Below, in pieces: positions 9,094 to 18,018 of a DNA stretch of 64,000 bases. The notes under the pieces are model-generated. The model saw nothing but the letters and a program-made list of their open reading frames with translations, was not told the origin of the DNA and made no database searches. The stretch comes from VAZQ01 sp963807865 (GTDB lineage: Bacteria > Pseudomonadota > Alphaproteobacteria > Rhizobiales > Xanthobacteraceae): contig CAWEDK010000032.1 in assembly GCA_963807865.1 (NCBI GenBank), forward strand, positions 91,127 through 155,126. The letters run 5' to 3'. The position numbers were made by a program, and so were the translations under genes. Every line of letters begins with the position of its first letter. Positions within the stretch are counted from its first letter, which is position 1.

Positions 9094-9591
9094 TCAGTCA
9101 TCCTTGTTGTAGACCGCCATCTCCTTGGTGCAGATGTCCTTGAACACCACGCTGCCGTCGCTGGTGTATTCCTTGGTCAGGCAGGTGCAGGTGCTGCTCG
9201 CCGGCGGCGAGTAGGTCGGCTTGGTGTAGGCGTACGTCGGCTTGACGTAGTTGTAGGTCGGCTTGGTGTAGGTGTAGCTCGGCTCTTCGTAGTGCTTCTT
9301 GTAGTGCCAGTGCTTGTGATGCCAGTGCTTGTTGTGCGCGTGGTCGTGATCCTTGTGCTTCCACTTCTCGTGTTTGTCGTGCTTGCCGCCATCGTGCTTG
9401 CCGTTGTCGTGCTTCGGGCCGTCGTGTTTCACCGACTTGGTGCCCTGGTTGCCCCCGTTCGAACTCTGGCTGCTCTTCTGGGAATTGCCGTACTGATCGC
9501 CGCTCTTGGCGAGAGCGGTGGCCGGGGCGAACGCGAGGCCGACGGCGGCGAACGCGGCGAGGAGGGTTACCTGGATTTTGCGGTTTAGCAT
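9094..9591 (-). CDS. Secreted His/Lys-rich repeat protein, function unknown
   Basis: 165 residues from the ATG at 9591, which has an AGGAG site. Residues 1-28 form a signal peptide (LLAAFAAVGLAFAPATALA). Then comes a Ser/Asn/Gln-rich spacer (about 29-50). A strongly basic block follows (about 52-95) of repeated KHD and KHW units with some 16 histidines. After it are three or four copies of a YxYxKPTY-type repeat (about 98-130). The tail carries four cysteines (STCTCLTKEY, KDICTKEM). Its export and His density suggest metal binding or surface association, but that is inference. It has its own promoter space and terminator. I recognise no family. Confidence 0.8.
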   Translation of the reverse strand: MLNRKIQVTLLAAFAAVGLAFAPATALAKSGDQYGNSQKSSQSSNGGNQGTKSVKHDGPKHDNGKHDGGKHDKHEKWKHKDHDHAHNKHWHHKHWHYKKHYEEPSYTYTKPTYNYVKPTYAYTKPTYSPPASSTCTCLTKEYTSDGSVVFKDICTKEMAVYNKDD

Positions 9592-10088
9592 TGTCGTCTC
9601 CTGAGCGTTGGATGTGGTTGATGATCGGCGGCGCTCGCGGGCCTGGTCACAAACGCCGAAGGTGATTGAAGATGGTTCTTGTCCCGGCCCCGTCATTTCA
9701 CCGTCGCCTGATTGGCGGCGTCACACTCTTATTAGTGGAGCGGCGCGCAGGCAGATGTGACCGGCGACACAAGATGTGCGAAAAATCGGACACGCGTGAG
9801 CGACGCGAAGATCGGCCGCGCCGCATCTCGCCATTCGCGTGAACTGAAAGTTTGAAAAGAAAAACCCCGGACGAGCCGGGGTTTCGAAGTCGAGGTCTGC
9901 GCTTCGTGTTGTTGTTGCTTTTGTTGGCACCGTCGAAGCAGCGACGCCTGCTTACTGCGGATGACCTTTCGGCATGACGTTTCCTTCTTGATTTTGGGTC
10001 CAACGTGGACCGTTCGCCGGCATTGGTCGGCCGAAAGCCCGCCGCGGTTCAGCAAATGCGGAATAGTGTGATGGCCATCACTCGTCGA
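9592..10088. other. Intergenic region with a terminator-like hairpin
   Basis: About 500 bases between two minus-strand genes. It holds a GC-rich hairpin followed by Ts on the minus strand (see 9860-9883). Just upstream of that hairpin on the minus strand is a good ribosome site followed by a seven-codon frame (MPKGHPQ) that ends in TAA. The longer frames across the hairpin have no family resemblance. I see no other gene. Confidence 0.4.
9860..9883 (-). terminator. Terminator-like hairpin
   Basis: The stem AAACCCCGG / CCGGGGTTT has a four-base loop and is followed on the minus strand by a T-rich run. It sits between the serine hydrolase gene and the His-rich gene, both on the minus strand, and would separate their transcripts. 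Confidence 0.7.
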
Positions 10089-11228
10089 TCAGCCGGCGAG
10101 GCTGCGCACCGCCCGCACCATCTGCCCGGCCACGCGATTGAGGCCGGCGACGCTGTTCGGATCGCGCCGGCGGGTGTTGGCAATCGCCGCCCAGCAGAGC
10201 CCGGTGCGCGTGCTGACCATGATAGCCGAGGTGCCCGGCAGGCTGCCGTTGTGCCACCAGCCGCGCGCGTTGACGATCCAGCCCTTGGCATATCCGGGAT
10301 TGATCGCCGACGGCGTCGTCATGTCCTGGATGGTCTCCGGCCGCAGGATGTTCGAAGCGCCCGGCGCGCCGTCGACATGCATCGCGAACCGCACGAGATC
10401 GGATGCGCTCGCGATCCAGCCGCCGCAGGAATCCGCCCGCGCCACCCGGACGCGGTACGGGTCCCCGCCCTGCCCCGCATAGCTGACTTCATTCGGCGCA
10501 CGCTCGGCACGTGGCCCGGCGCCGATGCGCATCTGCGTGACGCCGCAGCGTTTGAGCACCGCCTCGCGGACATAGGCGCCGTAGCGCTCGCCGGTCACCT
10601 TCTCGATCACCCGGCCGAGCAGGCAATAGCCGAAGTTCGAGTAGGCGTAGGCGACGCCGGGCGCATGATCGAGCGGCACATTCGCCAACGTCCAGGCAAT
10701 CAGCCGGCGCTGGTCGAATTCGGGATGCAAGAACATCGGATCGCGGCCCTTGTTCGGCCAGCCGCCGCCCGTGTGGGTCAACAAATGCTCGATGGTGATG
10801 TTCTCGATGCGCCGGTCCTTCGGCGTGCCGTAGTCGTTGCGCAGGATGCCGTTCCGGCCGAACACCTTGTCGGCGAGCGCGAGCCTTCCCTGCTCGACCA
10901 GCGAGAACACGGCGACCGAGGTCACCGGCTTGCTGACGCTGGCGATGCGAAACAGATTGGGCGGCGTCACCTTCTCGCCGGCTGCCGGATCGGCGAGGCC
11001 GAACCCCTCCGCGTAGGCCAGGCGGCCGCGGTGCGCGATCGCGACCGACACGCCCGGTGCGCCGAATTCGGCCATGTAGCCGGCAGCGAACGCCGCGATC
11101 TCTTCCTGCTCGCTCGCGCTAATTCCGTCCGGGGTGCGCGCGAACGCGGCGGGCGAATGGCCGATGCCGGCAAAGGCCGCGGCGCCGGCGGCGCGTTGCA
11201 GAAAATTTCGGCGTGAGGTGCGAAGCAT
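10089..11228 (-). CDS. Serine hydrolase, beta-lactamase class C / esterase family
   Basis: 379 residues from the ATG at 11228. The N-terminus MLRTSRRNFLQRAAGAAAFA is a twin-arginine-type export signal. The catalytic signatures are FRIASVSKPVTSVAVF with the nucleophile Ser and general base Lys of S-x-x-K, YSNFGYCLLG with the Y-x-N tyrosine, and WWHNGSLPGTSA with an H-x-G in place of K-T-G. This set is typical of the EstB/LACTB-like branch of the beta-lactamase superfamily, which are mostly periplasmic esterases or peptidases. A frame extends to 11303 but lacks a signal there. Natural substrate unknown. Confidence 0.9.
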   Translation of the reverse strand: MLRTSRRNFLQRAAGAAAFAGIGHSPAAFARTPDGISASEQEEIAAFAAGYMAEFGAPGVSVAIAHRGRLAYAEGFGLADPAAGEKVTPPNLFRIASVSKPVTSVAVFSLVEQGRLALADKVFGRNGILRNDYGTPKDRRIENITIEHLLTHTGGGWPNKGRDPMFLHPEFDQRRLIAWTLANVPLDHAPGVAYAYSNFGYCLLGRVIEKVTGERYGAYVREAVLKRCGVTQMRIGAGPRAERAPNEVSYAGQGGDPYRVRVARADSCGGWIASASDLVRFAMHVDGAPGASNILRPETIQDMTTPSAINPGYAKGWIVNARGWWHNGSLPGTSAIMVSTRTGLCWAAIANTRRRDPNSVAGLNRVAGQMVRAVRSLAG

Positions 11229-11418
11229 TGCAGCCGCCATCTCGTCCTGGCGCCCGCCCGACGGCCCTGAGCGAACAGGGCAGCGGACAGCATTCGCCGC
11301 CAACTATGGTGGTTTTGCGCCATCTGTGGGTGGTTGCTTTGTCGCAGCGGACGCGAGAAATTGCCGCCCGCCGGACGAGGGCAGTCAGCCCGGCTCTTAC
11401 CGTTCACGGGAGGTCAAA

Positions 11419-12093
11419 TTGGGTAAGCAGTTCACGCTCACGTCTACCGACAAGTTCCAGTTGGGCGCCTATCGCGCCGACCCCGCCGGCACCCCCAAGG
11501 GCGGCATGGTGGTCATCCAGGAAATCTTCGGCGTCAACCAGCACATCCGCGCCGTCACCGACAAGCTCGCGCAGGAAGGCTATGCGGCAGTGGCGCCGGC
11601 GCTGTTCGACCGCCAGACCAAGGGCTTCGAATGCGGCTACACGCCTGACGAGATCGCCAATGCGCGCAAGTTCATCGCCAATCCGGACTGGGACGCGATG
11701 CTGCGCGATACCCAGGCGGCGATCAACGAACTCAAGTCGGCCGGGCCGGTCGGCATCATGGGTTTCTGCATGGGTGGCAGTATCGCGTTCCTCGCCGCCT
11801 GCCGGCTCTCCGGGTTGTCGGCCTCGGTCGCCTATTACGGCGGCGCCATCGCCAAGTTCGCCGACGAGAAGCCGAAGTGCCCGATCATGATGCATTTCGG
11901 CGAGACCGACGCGGCGATCCCGATGACCGACGTCGAGATGATCAAGCAGAAGCAGCCGACGGCGGAGATCTTCGCGTACCCGGTCGCCGGCCACGGCTTC
12001 CACTGCGACGAGCGCGGCAGCTTCCACGAGCCGAGCGCCAAGCTCGCCTGGCAGCGCTCGCTCGACTTCCTCGACAAGCACATGAAGAAGTGA
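11419..12093 (+). CDS. Dienelactone hydrolase family protein
   Basis: 224 residues from a TTG start at 11419, chosen because GGGAGGT stands at the right distance and the family N-terminus (KQFTLTSTDKFQLGAYRADP) follows directly. The alpha/beta-hydrolase triad is visible: nucleophile Cys in GIMGFCMGGSIAF, Asp in HFGETDAAIP and His in PVAGHGFHCDERG. The block VVIQEIFGVNQHIRAVTDKL is the usual DLH opening. Classical members hydrolyse dienelactone in chlorocatechol breakdown; many others act on unknown esters. Length is close to the family norm and the frame is intact. Confidence 0.92.
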   Translation: MGKQFTLTSTDKFQLGAYRADPAGTPKGGMVVIQEIFGVNQHIRAVTDKLAQEGYAAVAPALFDRQTKGFECGYTPDEIANARKFIANPDWDAMLRDTQAAINELKSAGPVGIMGFCMGGSIAFLAACRLSGLSASVAYYGGAIAKFADEKPKCPIMMHFGETDAAIPMTDVEMIKQKQPTAEIFAYPVAGHGFHCDERGSFHEPSAKLAWQRSLDFLDKHMKK

Positions 12094-12249
12094 GAGCCGC
12101 CTCACGCGTTTCAGCGCACCGCAGCCAGCTCTTGTCAGCCCGGGGCTCAGTCCGGGACGCGACGCCGCGGAATCCACGACTTGCGGTAGATGCCACGATT
12201 ACCGCTGCATGCGTCCGGGACAGCCGTTCGGCCTTCCATACGTCCGCTG

Positions 12250-13013
12250 TCAGAACCAGCGCTCGGTGATCGTGATGGTGTCGCCGGGGCGCACCGGCGC
12301 GATCTTCGGCACCTTCTGGCGCGCGTCAGGCCGCCCGCCGAGCGGCTGACTTCGGCGTTCCAGCGGTAGGCGCGCGGCGTGAAGCCGCCGGCGATGGCCA
12401 CCGCGGTCTCCACCGTCATGTTGGGGACATAGGGATACTGTCCGGGCAAAAGCACTTCGCCGAGGATAAAGAACGGCCGGTAGGTCTCGACCTCGATCGC
12501 CACATACGGGTCGCGGATGAAGCCGTTGCGCAGGCGGTCCGTGATCACACGCGCGAGCTGCGTGGTGCTGCAGCCGCGCGCCACCACCGATCCGATGAAC
12601 GGCATGTTGATTCGCCCGCTGGCATCCACGATGTAGGTATTGCTCAGGCCCTCCTGCCCGTAGACCGAAATTCGCAGCCTATCGCCGGAGTCGAGCGTGT
12701 AGGGTTCGTCCGGCGGCACCAGTTCGGGCATGACACTGACCACCGGGACGACCGGCGGCGGGGGCGGAAGTGCAACCGCCATCGCTGGGGGTGGCGGCAC
12801 GACGACCGGCGGCGGCATGGGGACCGCTGCCGGTATTGGCGCGGGCGCGGCTGCCACCGGCAGTCCGAGCCTGCGGCCGCTGTAGACGATGCTGTCGATA
12901 TCGCCCGGCCCGGCGGCCACCTCGGGCACCGGCGCGGATGTGTGCACGCAGCCGGCAAGCCCGGCGGCGAACATCAGCACGACAAGGAGGCGGCTCGGCC
13001 GCATTGCGCTCAT
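12250..13013 (-). CDS. Wza-like polysaccharide export lipoprotein, frameshifted near the end
   Basis: About 255 residues. The N-terminus (LLVVLMFAAGLAGC) is a lipoprotein signal with the lipid-carrying Cys. A Pro/Ala/Val-rich linker of about 60 residues follows, and then the Poly_export domain (YTLDSGDRLRISVYGQEGLS, GRINMPFIGSV) and a SLBB-like second domain (FFILGEVLLPGQYPYVPNMT). Such proteins form the outer-membrane or periplasmic channel for exopolysaccharide. A missing base near 12320 breaks the last 25 codons. Restoring it gives a normal end, PVRPGDTITITERWF. A Wzc-type kinase would be its partner but none is in the window. The start MSAM is used; MRPS at 13004 is possible. Confidence 0.85.
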
Positions 13014-13209
13014 TCCAAACCCGACCAACAGGGTTAATGAATTAACGCCCGATATGGTTAAAAAAGCCTTCACCAGCCGCCCGCCTCGCGGCTGTGCGCG
13101 CGCAAAAATTGCGCATTTGTGGCGCCCGACAACACCACGCAACGGCAAGGCGGAACTTACGAGGTAGCCCGCTCCCGGCTTGAACGGGCGGCAGCGCCTC
13201 GGCCGGCCG

Positions 13210-13608
13210 TCAGGCGACCCGTGCCCAGCGCTTGGCGTGCCAGACCGCGACCGCGATGCTGGCGGAAACCGCGCCCGTGAGCAGCGGCTCCATCCATTGC
13301 GGCGGAGCATGCGAGCCGTGCGCGAAGGTATCGCCGATGAAGGTCGCGACCGCGGCGATCGTTGCCTGCCGGTAGACGCTGTCAGTACTGCGGTCCATCT
13401 GCAGCAGCAGCGTGACCGTCACCAATGCGCTGACCACTCCGCAGATCGACGCGGTCAGCATGTGCTCGAGGCTGAATGCGGCAAGCACGTTGCCGCGCGC
13501 CATCACCAGGCTGCAGGCAAGCCACGCACCGGCAAACTTCTCGGCGGCCGGACGGGCGAGACCGCCGGAGCCCAGGTCACCGAGAGCGCGAAGGTTGAGG
13601 CTTGGCAT
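13210..13608 (-). CDS. Small membrane protein, unknown function
   Basis: 132 residues with two or three hydrophobic stretches (EHMLTASICGVVSALVTVTL, AAVATFIGDTF and PLLTGAVSASIAVAVW), consistent with an inner-membrane protein. It lies alone between the export lipoprotein and msrA, all on the minus strand, with about 80 bases to msrA. I do not recognise the family, and no catalytic motif is visible. The regular pattern of membrane segments and clean start make it a likely real gene. Confidence 0.65.
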   Translation of the reverse strand: MPSLNLRALGDLGSGGLARPAAEKFAGAWLACSLVMARGNVLAAFSLEHMLTASICGVVSALVTVTLLLQMDRSTDSVYRQATIAAVATFIGDTFAHGSHAPPQWMEPLLTGAVSASIAVAVWHAKRWARVA

Positions 13609-13689
13609 CGAGCGGCCCTACTCGTTGGTTTGGCATCTAACCGCAGTGCGCGAATCGTTTGTTGCGGAGCGCCCTGCCTCTTTCCATCC

Positions 13690-14355
13690 TCAGTGCGCAG
13701 CCGCCGTCACACCGGTGCCGATCGGGCAGCTCACGCCGGTGCCGCCGACGCCGCAATAGCCGGCCGGATTCTTCGCCAGGTACTGCTGGTGATAGTCTTC
13801 GGCGAAATAGAACGGCGGCGCGTCGAGCACCTCGGTCGTGATCGCGTCGAAGCGTCTCGCCTTGAGCTCTTTCTCGTACATTGCCTTCGAGGCTTCGGCG
13901 GCTTTGCGCTGCTCGGGCGTGAACGCATAGATGCCGGAGCGGTACTGCGTGCCGGCGTCGTTGCCCTGCCGCATACCTTGAGTCGGGTCGTGGTTCTCCC
14001 AGAAGGTCTTGAGCAGCTTCTCGTAGCTGATCTTCTTCGGATCGTAGACTACGAACACAACCTCGTTGTGTCCCGTCCGCCCCGAGCAGACCTCCTCGTA
14101 GGTCGGATTGGGCGTGTGACCCGCCGCGTAGCCGACCGCCGTGATGTGAATGCCGTCACCGAGTTCCCAGAACTTGCGCTCGACGCCCCAGAAACAGCCC
14201 GCACCGAACATCGCGGTGGCGTAGCCCTCGGGGTAAGGACCGGCGAGCGGCCGGTGCGTGATGAAGTGGTCGCGCGCAGTCGGGATCGGCGAAGAGCGGC
14301 CGGGCAGCGCCTCGGCGGCCGTCGGCATCTCGAGCTTCTTCTTGAACATGAACAT
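13690..14355 (-). CDS. msrA: Peptide-methionine (S)-S-oxide reductase
   Basis: 221 residues from the ATG at 14355 behind CAGGAG. The active-site motif GAGCFWGVERKFWEL holds the reactive Cys. It is followed by GYAAGHTPNPTYEEVCSGRTGHNEVV and by YFAEDYHQQYLAKNP, all diagnostic of MsrA. Resolving cysteines are present in the tail (GYCGVGGTGVSCPIG). The enzyme repairs oxidised methionine in proteins using thioredoxin. The N-terminal 40 residues before the catalytic domain have no signal peptide, so it should be cytosolic. The frame is intact. Confidence 0.97.
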   Translation of the reverse strand: MFMFKKKLEMPTAAEALPGRSSPIPTARDHFITHRPLAGPYPEGYATAMFGAGCFWGVERKFWELGDGIHITAVGYAAGHTPNPTYEEVCSGRTGHNEVVFVVYDPKKISYEKLLKTFWENHDPTQGMRQGNDAGTQYRSGIYAFTPEQRKAAEASKAMYEKELKARRFDAITTEVLDAPPFYFAEDYHQQYLAKNPAGYCGVGGTGVSCPIGTGVTAAAH

Positions 14356-14584
14356 GCGCAATCTCCTGCTGAGTATACGCAATATAGCCACGCTCAGAGC
14401 CTTGCGCACCAGACGCCCTACTCAATTCTGGCAAGCCAAGCCGCCACCGGTCTTCACGGTGGCGCGAGCGGCCGTTGATGGGCCTATTCCGCCGCCGCGA
14501 AATCCCCCCTATGCTCGCGCCAGCGCCCTGCGCGCTTCGAGCATCGAAATGGTGCCGAAAAACAACCAAGCTGGGAGGAAATTC

Positions 14585-15078
14585 ATGCGTCACTCGGTTC
14601 TCACGTCACTTGCATGTTGTCCGCCGCGCTCACTGTCAGCACCGGCGCCTGGGCGCAGCAAGCCCCGCCGCAATACGGCTCGCCGGGCGTTACGCTCGAA
14701 CAGGCCAGGAAGGCGATCGAGGCCGCGGAAGCGGAGGCCAAGAAGAACGGCTGGCTGATGGCAATCGCGGTGGTATCGAGCGGCGGCCATCTCGTGTCAT
14801 TTGCCAAGATGGACCAGACCCAGTTCGCCTCGATCAAGATCGCACAGCACAAGGCCCGCACAGCCGCGACCTTCCGCCGGCCGACCAAGGCGTTCCAGGA
14901 CGGCCTCGCCGCCAACCCGGCCAACGTCTACCTGCTGACGCTCGACGACGTGATCGCGTCGGAGGGCGGCATTCCGCTGATGCGCGAAGGCAAGATCATC
15001 GGCGCGATCGGCTGCAGCGGCGGCACCGGCGCGCAGGACGGTCAGGTCTGCAAGGCCGGCGTCGACACTATCAAGTAG
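14585..15078 (+). CDS. GlcG/HbpS-like (DUF336) secreted protein, frameshifted in the signal peptide
   Basis: The ATG at 14585 has a strong GGGAGGAAATTC site. After ten codons the frame breaks, and restoring one base at 14613 gives a continuous signal peptide (MRHSVLTSLA-MLSAALTVST, cleaved after GAWAQ). The mature part (VTLEQARKAIEAAEAEAKK, then MAIAVVSSGGHLVSFAKMD) is the DUF336/GlcG/HbpS fold. Some family members bind haem or cobalamin; many accompany catabolic operons. It ends just before a strong terminator. Without the repair, translation could start only at 14614 and would lack half the signal, so the shift is likely an error. Confidence 0.85.
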
Positions 15079-15108
15079 CGCCACCGATCGGAAAGCGAAG
15101 CCGGGAGG

Positions 15109-15136
15109 GGCCGTGGCCAACGCCACGGCCTTTTTT
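15109..15136 (+). terminator. Rho-independent terminator
   Basis: A 9-bp stem, GGCCGTGGC / GCCACGGCC, with a four-base loop is followed by six Ts. It lies 30 bases after the stop codon of the DUF336 gene. Confidence 0.92.
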
Positions 15137-15459
15137 CAATCCCTGGCGTAACCGATGAGCTTGCGCCGCTTGCGGCCGAGCAGGATCAGCAACGCGCCCA
15201 CGATACCCAGCACCAGCCACACCGGCTGATCCAGAAAATACGGCTGGAAGGCGTTTTGCCAGAACCACGGCCCGAGATAACGCTGGACCAGCGGCTGCAG
15301 ATCGACGAGCGAATTCTGGTGCACGTTCGACCAGGTGGCGCCCACGCTGCTGATGAAGAACTGCCGGTCGGCGATCCACTTGGTGCCGTCATAGACCAGG
15401 AATATGAAGGCCAGCGCGAGGCACAAGAGCCCGACGAAGCGGAATACAAATCGGATCAT
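15136..15459 (-). CDS. Small two-span membrane protein, unknown function
   Basis: 107 residues with a hydrophobic segment at each end (FVGLLCLALAFIFLVYDGTK and PVWLVLGIVGALLILLG) and a middle soluble stretch containing SVGATWSNVHQNSLVDLQ. A basic tail (RKRRKLIGYARD) follows. The pattern suggests an inner-membrane protein with the middle part in the periplasm. It reads as a conserved hypothetical protein of this order, but I cannot name it. It converges with the DUF336 gene and its stop abuts that gene's terminator. Confidence 0.72.
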   Translation of the reverse strand: MIRFVFRFVGLLCLALAFIFLVYDGTKWIADRQFFISSVGATWSNVHQNSLVDLQPLVQRYLGPWFWQNAFQPYFLDQPVWLVLGIVGALLILLGRKRRKLIGYARD

Positions 15460-15710
15460 AGGGAGGGCCGGTCAATTCGTTGGGAGGCCAATGTCGAGCC
15501 CACCGATTACTCTCCTCCGGCCGTCGGTTCAATCACTTGCCACGCGTGGAGCCGGGTGAAATTCCATCGGGCGGCATGATGCGTCCCGCCGGCCTGCGGC
15601 GCCCGTGGTAGCAAAGGACCATCGGGTCGCTTGAGTGACCGCCTCACAATCCGCTAGTTTGCTTCAGGCCGGCCATCGTTCGGTGCTCTCGGCGTCCCCA
15701 AGGAGTTGAA

Positions 15711-17992
15711 ATGTCAGAAAAAACGACCGGCCAGCGCGGACGGCCGACGTTCACCGACCAGGAAGCATTGCTGTTTCACAGTCAGGGCCGGCCCGGGAAG
15801 CTTGAAGTCGTCGCCACCAAGCCGATGGCGACGCAGCGCGATTTGTCGCTGGCCTATTCGCCGGGCGTGGCGGTTCCGGTGCTGGCGATCGCCGAAGACG
15901 AGAGCAAGGCCTACGACTACACCACCAAGGGCAACTTCGTCGCCGTCATCACCAACGGCACCGCGATTCTCGGCCTGGGCAATCGCGGCGCACTGGCCGC
16001 CAAGCCGGTGATGGAAGGCAAGGCGGTGCTGTTCAAGCGCTTCGCCGACATCGATTCGATCGACCTCGAAGTCTCGTCCGAGGACCCGGACGAGATCATC
16101 AACTGCGTCAAGCTGCTCGGCAAGAGCTGGGGCGGCATCAATCTCGAGGACATCAAGGCGCCGGAGTGCTTCATCATCGAGCAGCGGCTGCGGGAACTGC
16201 TCGACATTCCGGTCTTCCACGACGACCAGCACGGCACCGCGATCATCGCGGCTGCCGGCCTGATCAACGCGCTCGACCTCACCGGCCGCGACATCAAGAC
16301 CACCAAGCTGGTCTGCAACGGCGCCGGCGCCGCCGGCATCGCCTGCCTGGAACTGCTCAAGGCGATCGGGATGACGCCCGGAGAACATCATCCTGTGCGA
16401 CACCAAGGGCGTCATCTACCAGGGCCGCACCGACGGCATGAACCAGTGGAAATCGGCGCACGCCGTGAGAACCTCGGCGCGCACGCTGGCTGAGGCGCTG
16501 GCCGGAGCCGACGTGTTCTTCGGGCTGTCGGTCAAGGGCGCGGTGACCAAGGAGATGGTGAAGTCGATGGCGGCGAAGCCGATCATCTTCGCGATGGCCA
16601 ATCCCGATCCCGAGATCACCGCGGAGGAAGTAGCGGCGGTGCGCGACGACGCCATCATGGCGACCGGCCGTTCGGATTATCCGAACCAGGTCAACAACGT
16701 GCTGGGCTTCCCCTACATCTTCCGCGGCGCGCTCGACGTGCGCGCGAGCGCGATCAACATGGAGATGAAGATCGCGGCGGCGCATGCGCTCGCCCACCTC
16801 GCCCGCGAGGACGTGCCCGACGAGGTCGCGGCAGCCTATGGCACGCGGCCGAAATACGGGCCGGAATACATCATTCCGGTGCCGTTCGATCCGCGGCTTA
16901 TCTCCTACATCCCGCCGGCTATCGCCAAGGCGGCGATGGATACCGGCGTTGCACGCAAGCCGATCGTCGACATGGACGCCTACAAGGCGCAGTTGCGCTC
17001 GCGCCGCGATCCGGTCGCGGGCGTGCTGCAGCGGGTCTACGAGCGGTTGCGGCGGCGTCCGCAGCGGGTGGTATTCGCCGAGGGCGAAGAGGAGCAGGTG
17101 ATCCGCGCGGCGGCGAGCTTCGTCGGACAGGGCCTGGGCACCGCGCTGCTGGTCGGACGCGAGGATCGCGTGCATGAGAGCGCGACGCGGGCTCGGCATC
17201 GAACTCGGCGACGGCATCGAGATCATCAACGCCCGGCTGTCCCATCGCAATACTTCCTACGCCGCCTATCTGTACGAGCGCCTGCAGCGCAAGGGCTTCC
17301 TGCAGCGCGACTGCCAGCGGCTGGTCAACCAGGACCGCAACCATTTCGCCGCCTGCATGGTGGCGCTTGGCGACGCCGACGCCATGGTGACCGGCGTTAC
17401 GCGCAATTTCTCGGTCGCGCTCGAGGACGTGCGCCACTGCATCGATCCCAAGCCGGGCCATCGCGTGATGGGCGTCTCGCTGATTCTGGCGCGCGGCCGC
17501 ACCGTGCTGGTCGCCGACACCGCGGTCACCGAGATGCCGAACGCGCAGGATCTCGCCGACATCGCGGTCGAGGCGGCTGGCGTCGCGCGCCGCTTCGGCT
17601 ATGAGCCACGGCTCGCGCTGCTGGCGTTTTCGACGTTCGGCCAGCCGCCGGGCGAGCGCGCCGTACACGTGCAGGGCGCGGTGAAGATTCTCGATCAGCG
17701 CCGCGTCGACTTCGAATACGACGGCGACATGGCCGCCGACGTCGCGCTCAACATGGATCTGCGCGACGCTTATCCGTTCTGCCGGCTTTCGGGCCCGGCC
17801 AATGTGCTGATCATGCCGGCGTTCCATTCGGCCGCGATCTCGACCAAGATGCTGCAGGAACTGGGCGGCGCGACCGTGATCGGGCCGCTGCTGGTCGGAC
17901 TCGACCGGCCGGTACAGATCGTGCCGCTCTCGGCGAACGACACGCAGCTCGTGAACATGGCGGCAGTGGCGGCGTTCAACGTCAGCGGGTGA
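15711..17992 (+). CDS. maeB: NADP-dependent malic enzyme with phosphotransacetylase-like C-terminal domain, frameshifted
   Basis: About 760 residues when two one-base shifts (near 16381 and 17190) are bridged, the usual size of MaeB. The N-terminal half has the malic domain (SLAYSPGVAVPVLAIAED, GTAILGLGNRG) and the VFHDDQHGTAIIAAAGLINA block. The NADP fold is in LVCNGAGAAGIACLELLK. The C-terminal half (RVVFAEGEEEQVIRAA onward, VTRNFSVALEDVRHCID) is the phosphotransacetylase-like domain, which regulates rather than transfers acetyl in MaeB. It decarboxylates malate to pyruvate and makes NADPH. The start has AAGGAG nearby. Both shifts sit between codons. Confidence 0.93.
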
Positions 17993-18018
17993 TGCTCACG
18001 CAGACAATGGAGGCGACG

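Noticed and set aside
5777..13310. Long open frames opposite real genes (for example opposite the class V aminotransferase and recF)
   Set aside because: They are antisense shadows rich in Arg and Gly with no motifs, while the opposite strand shows full catalytic signatures.
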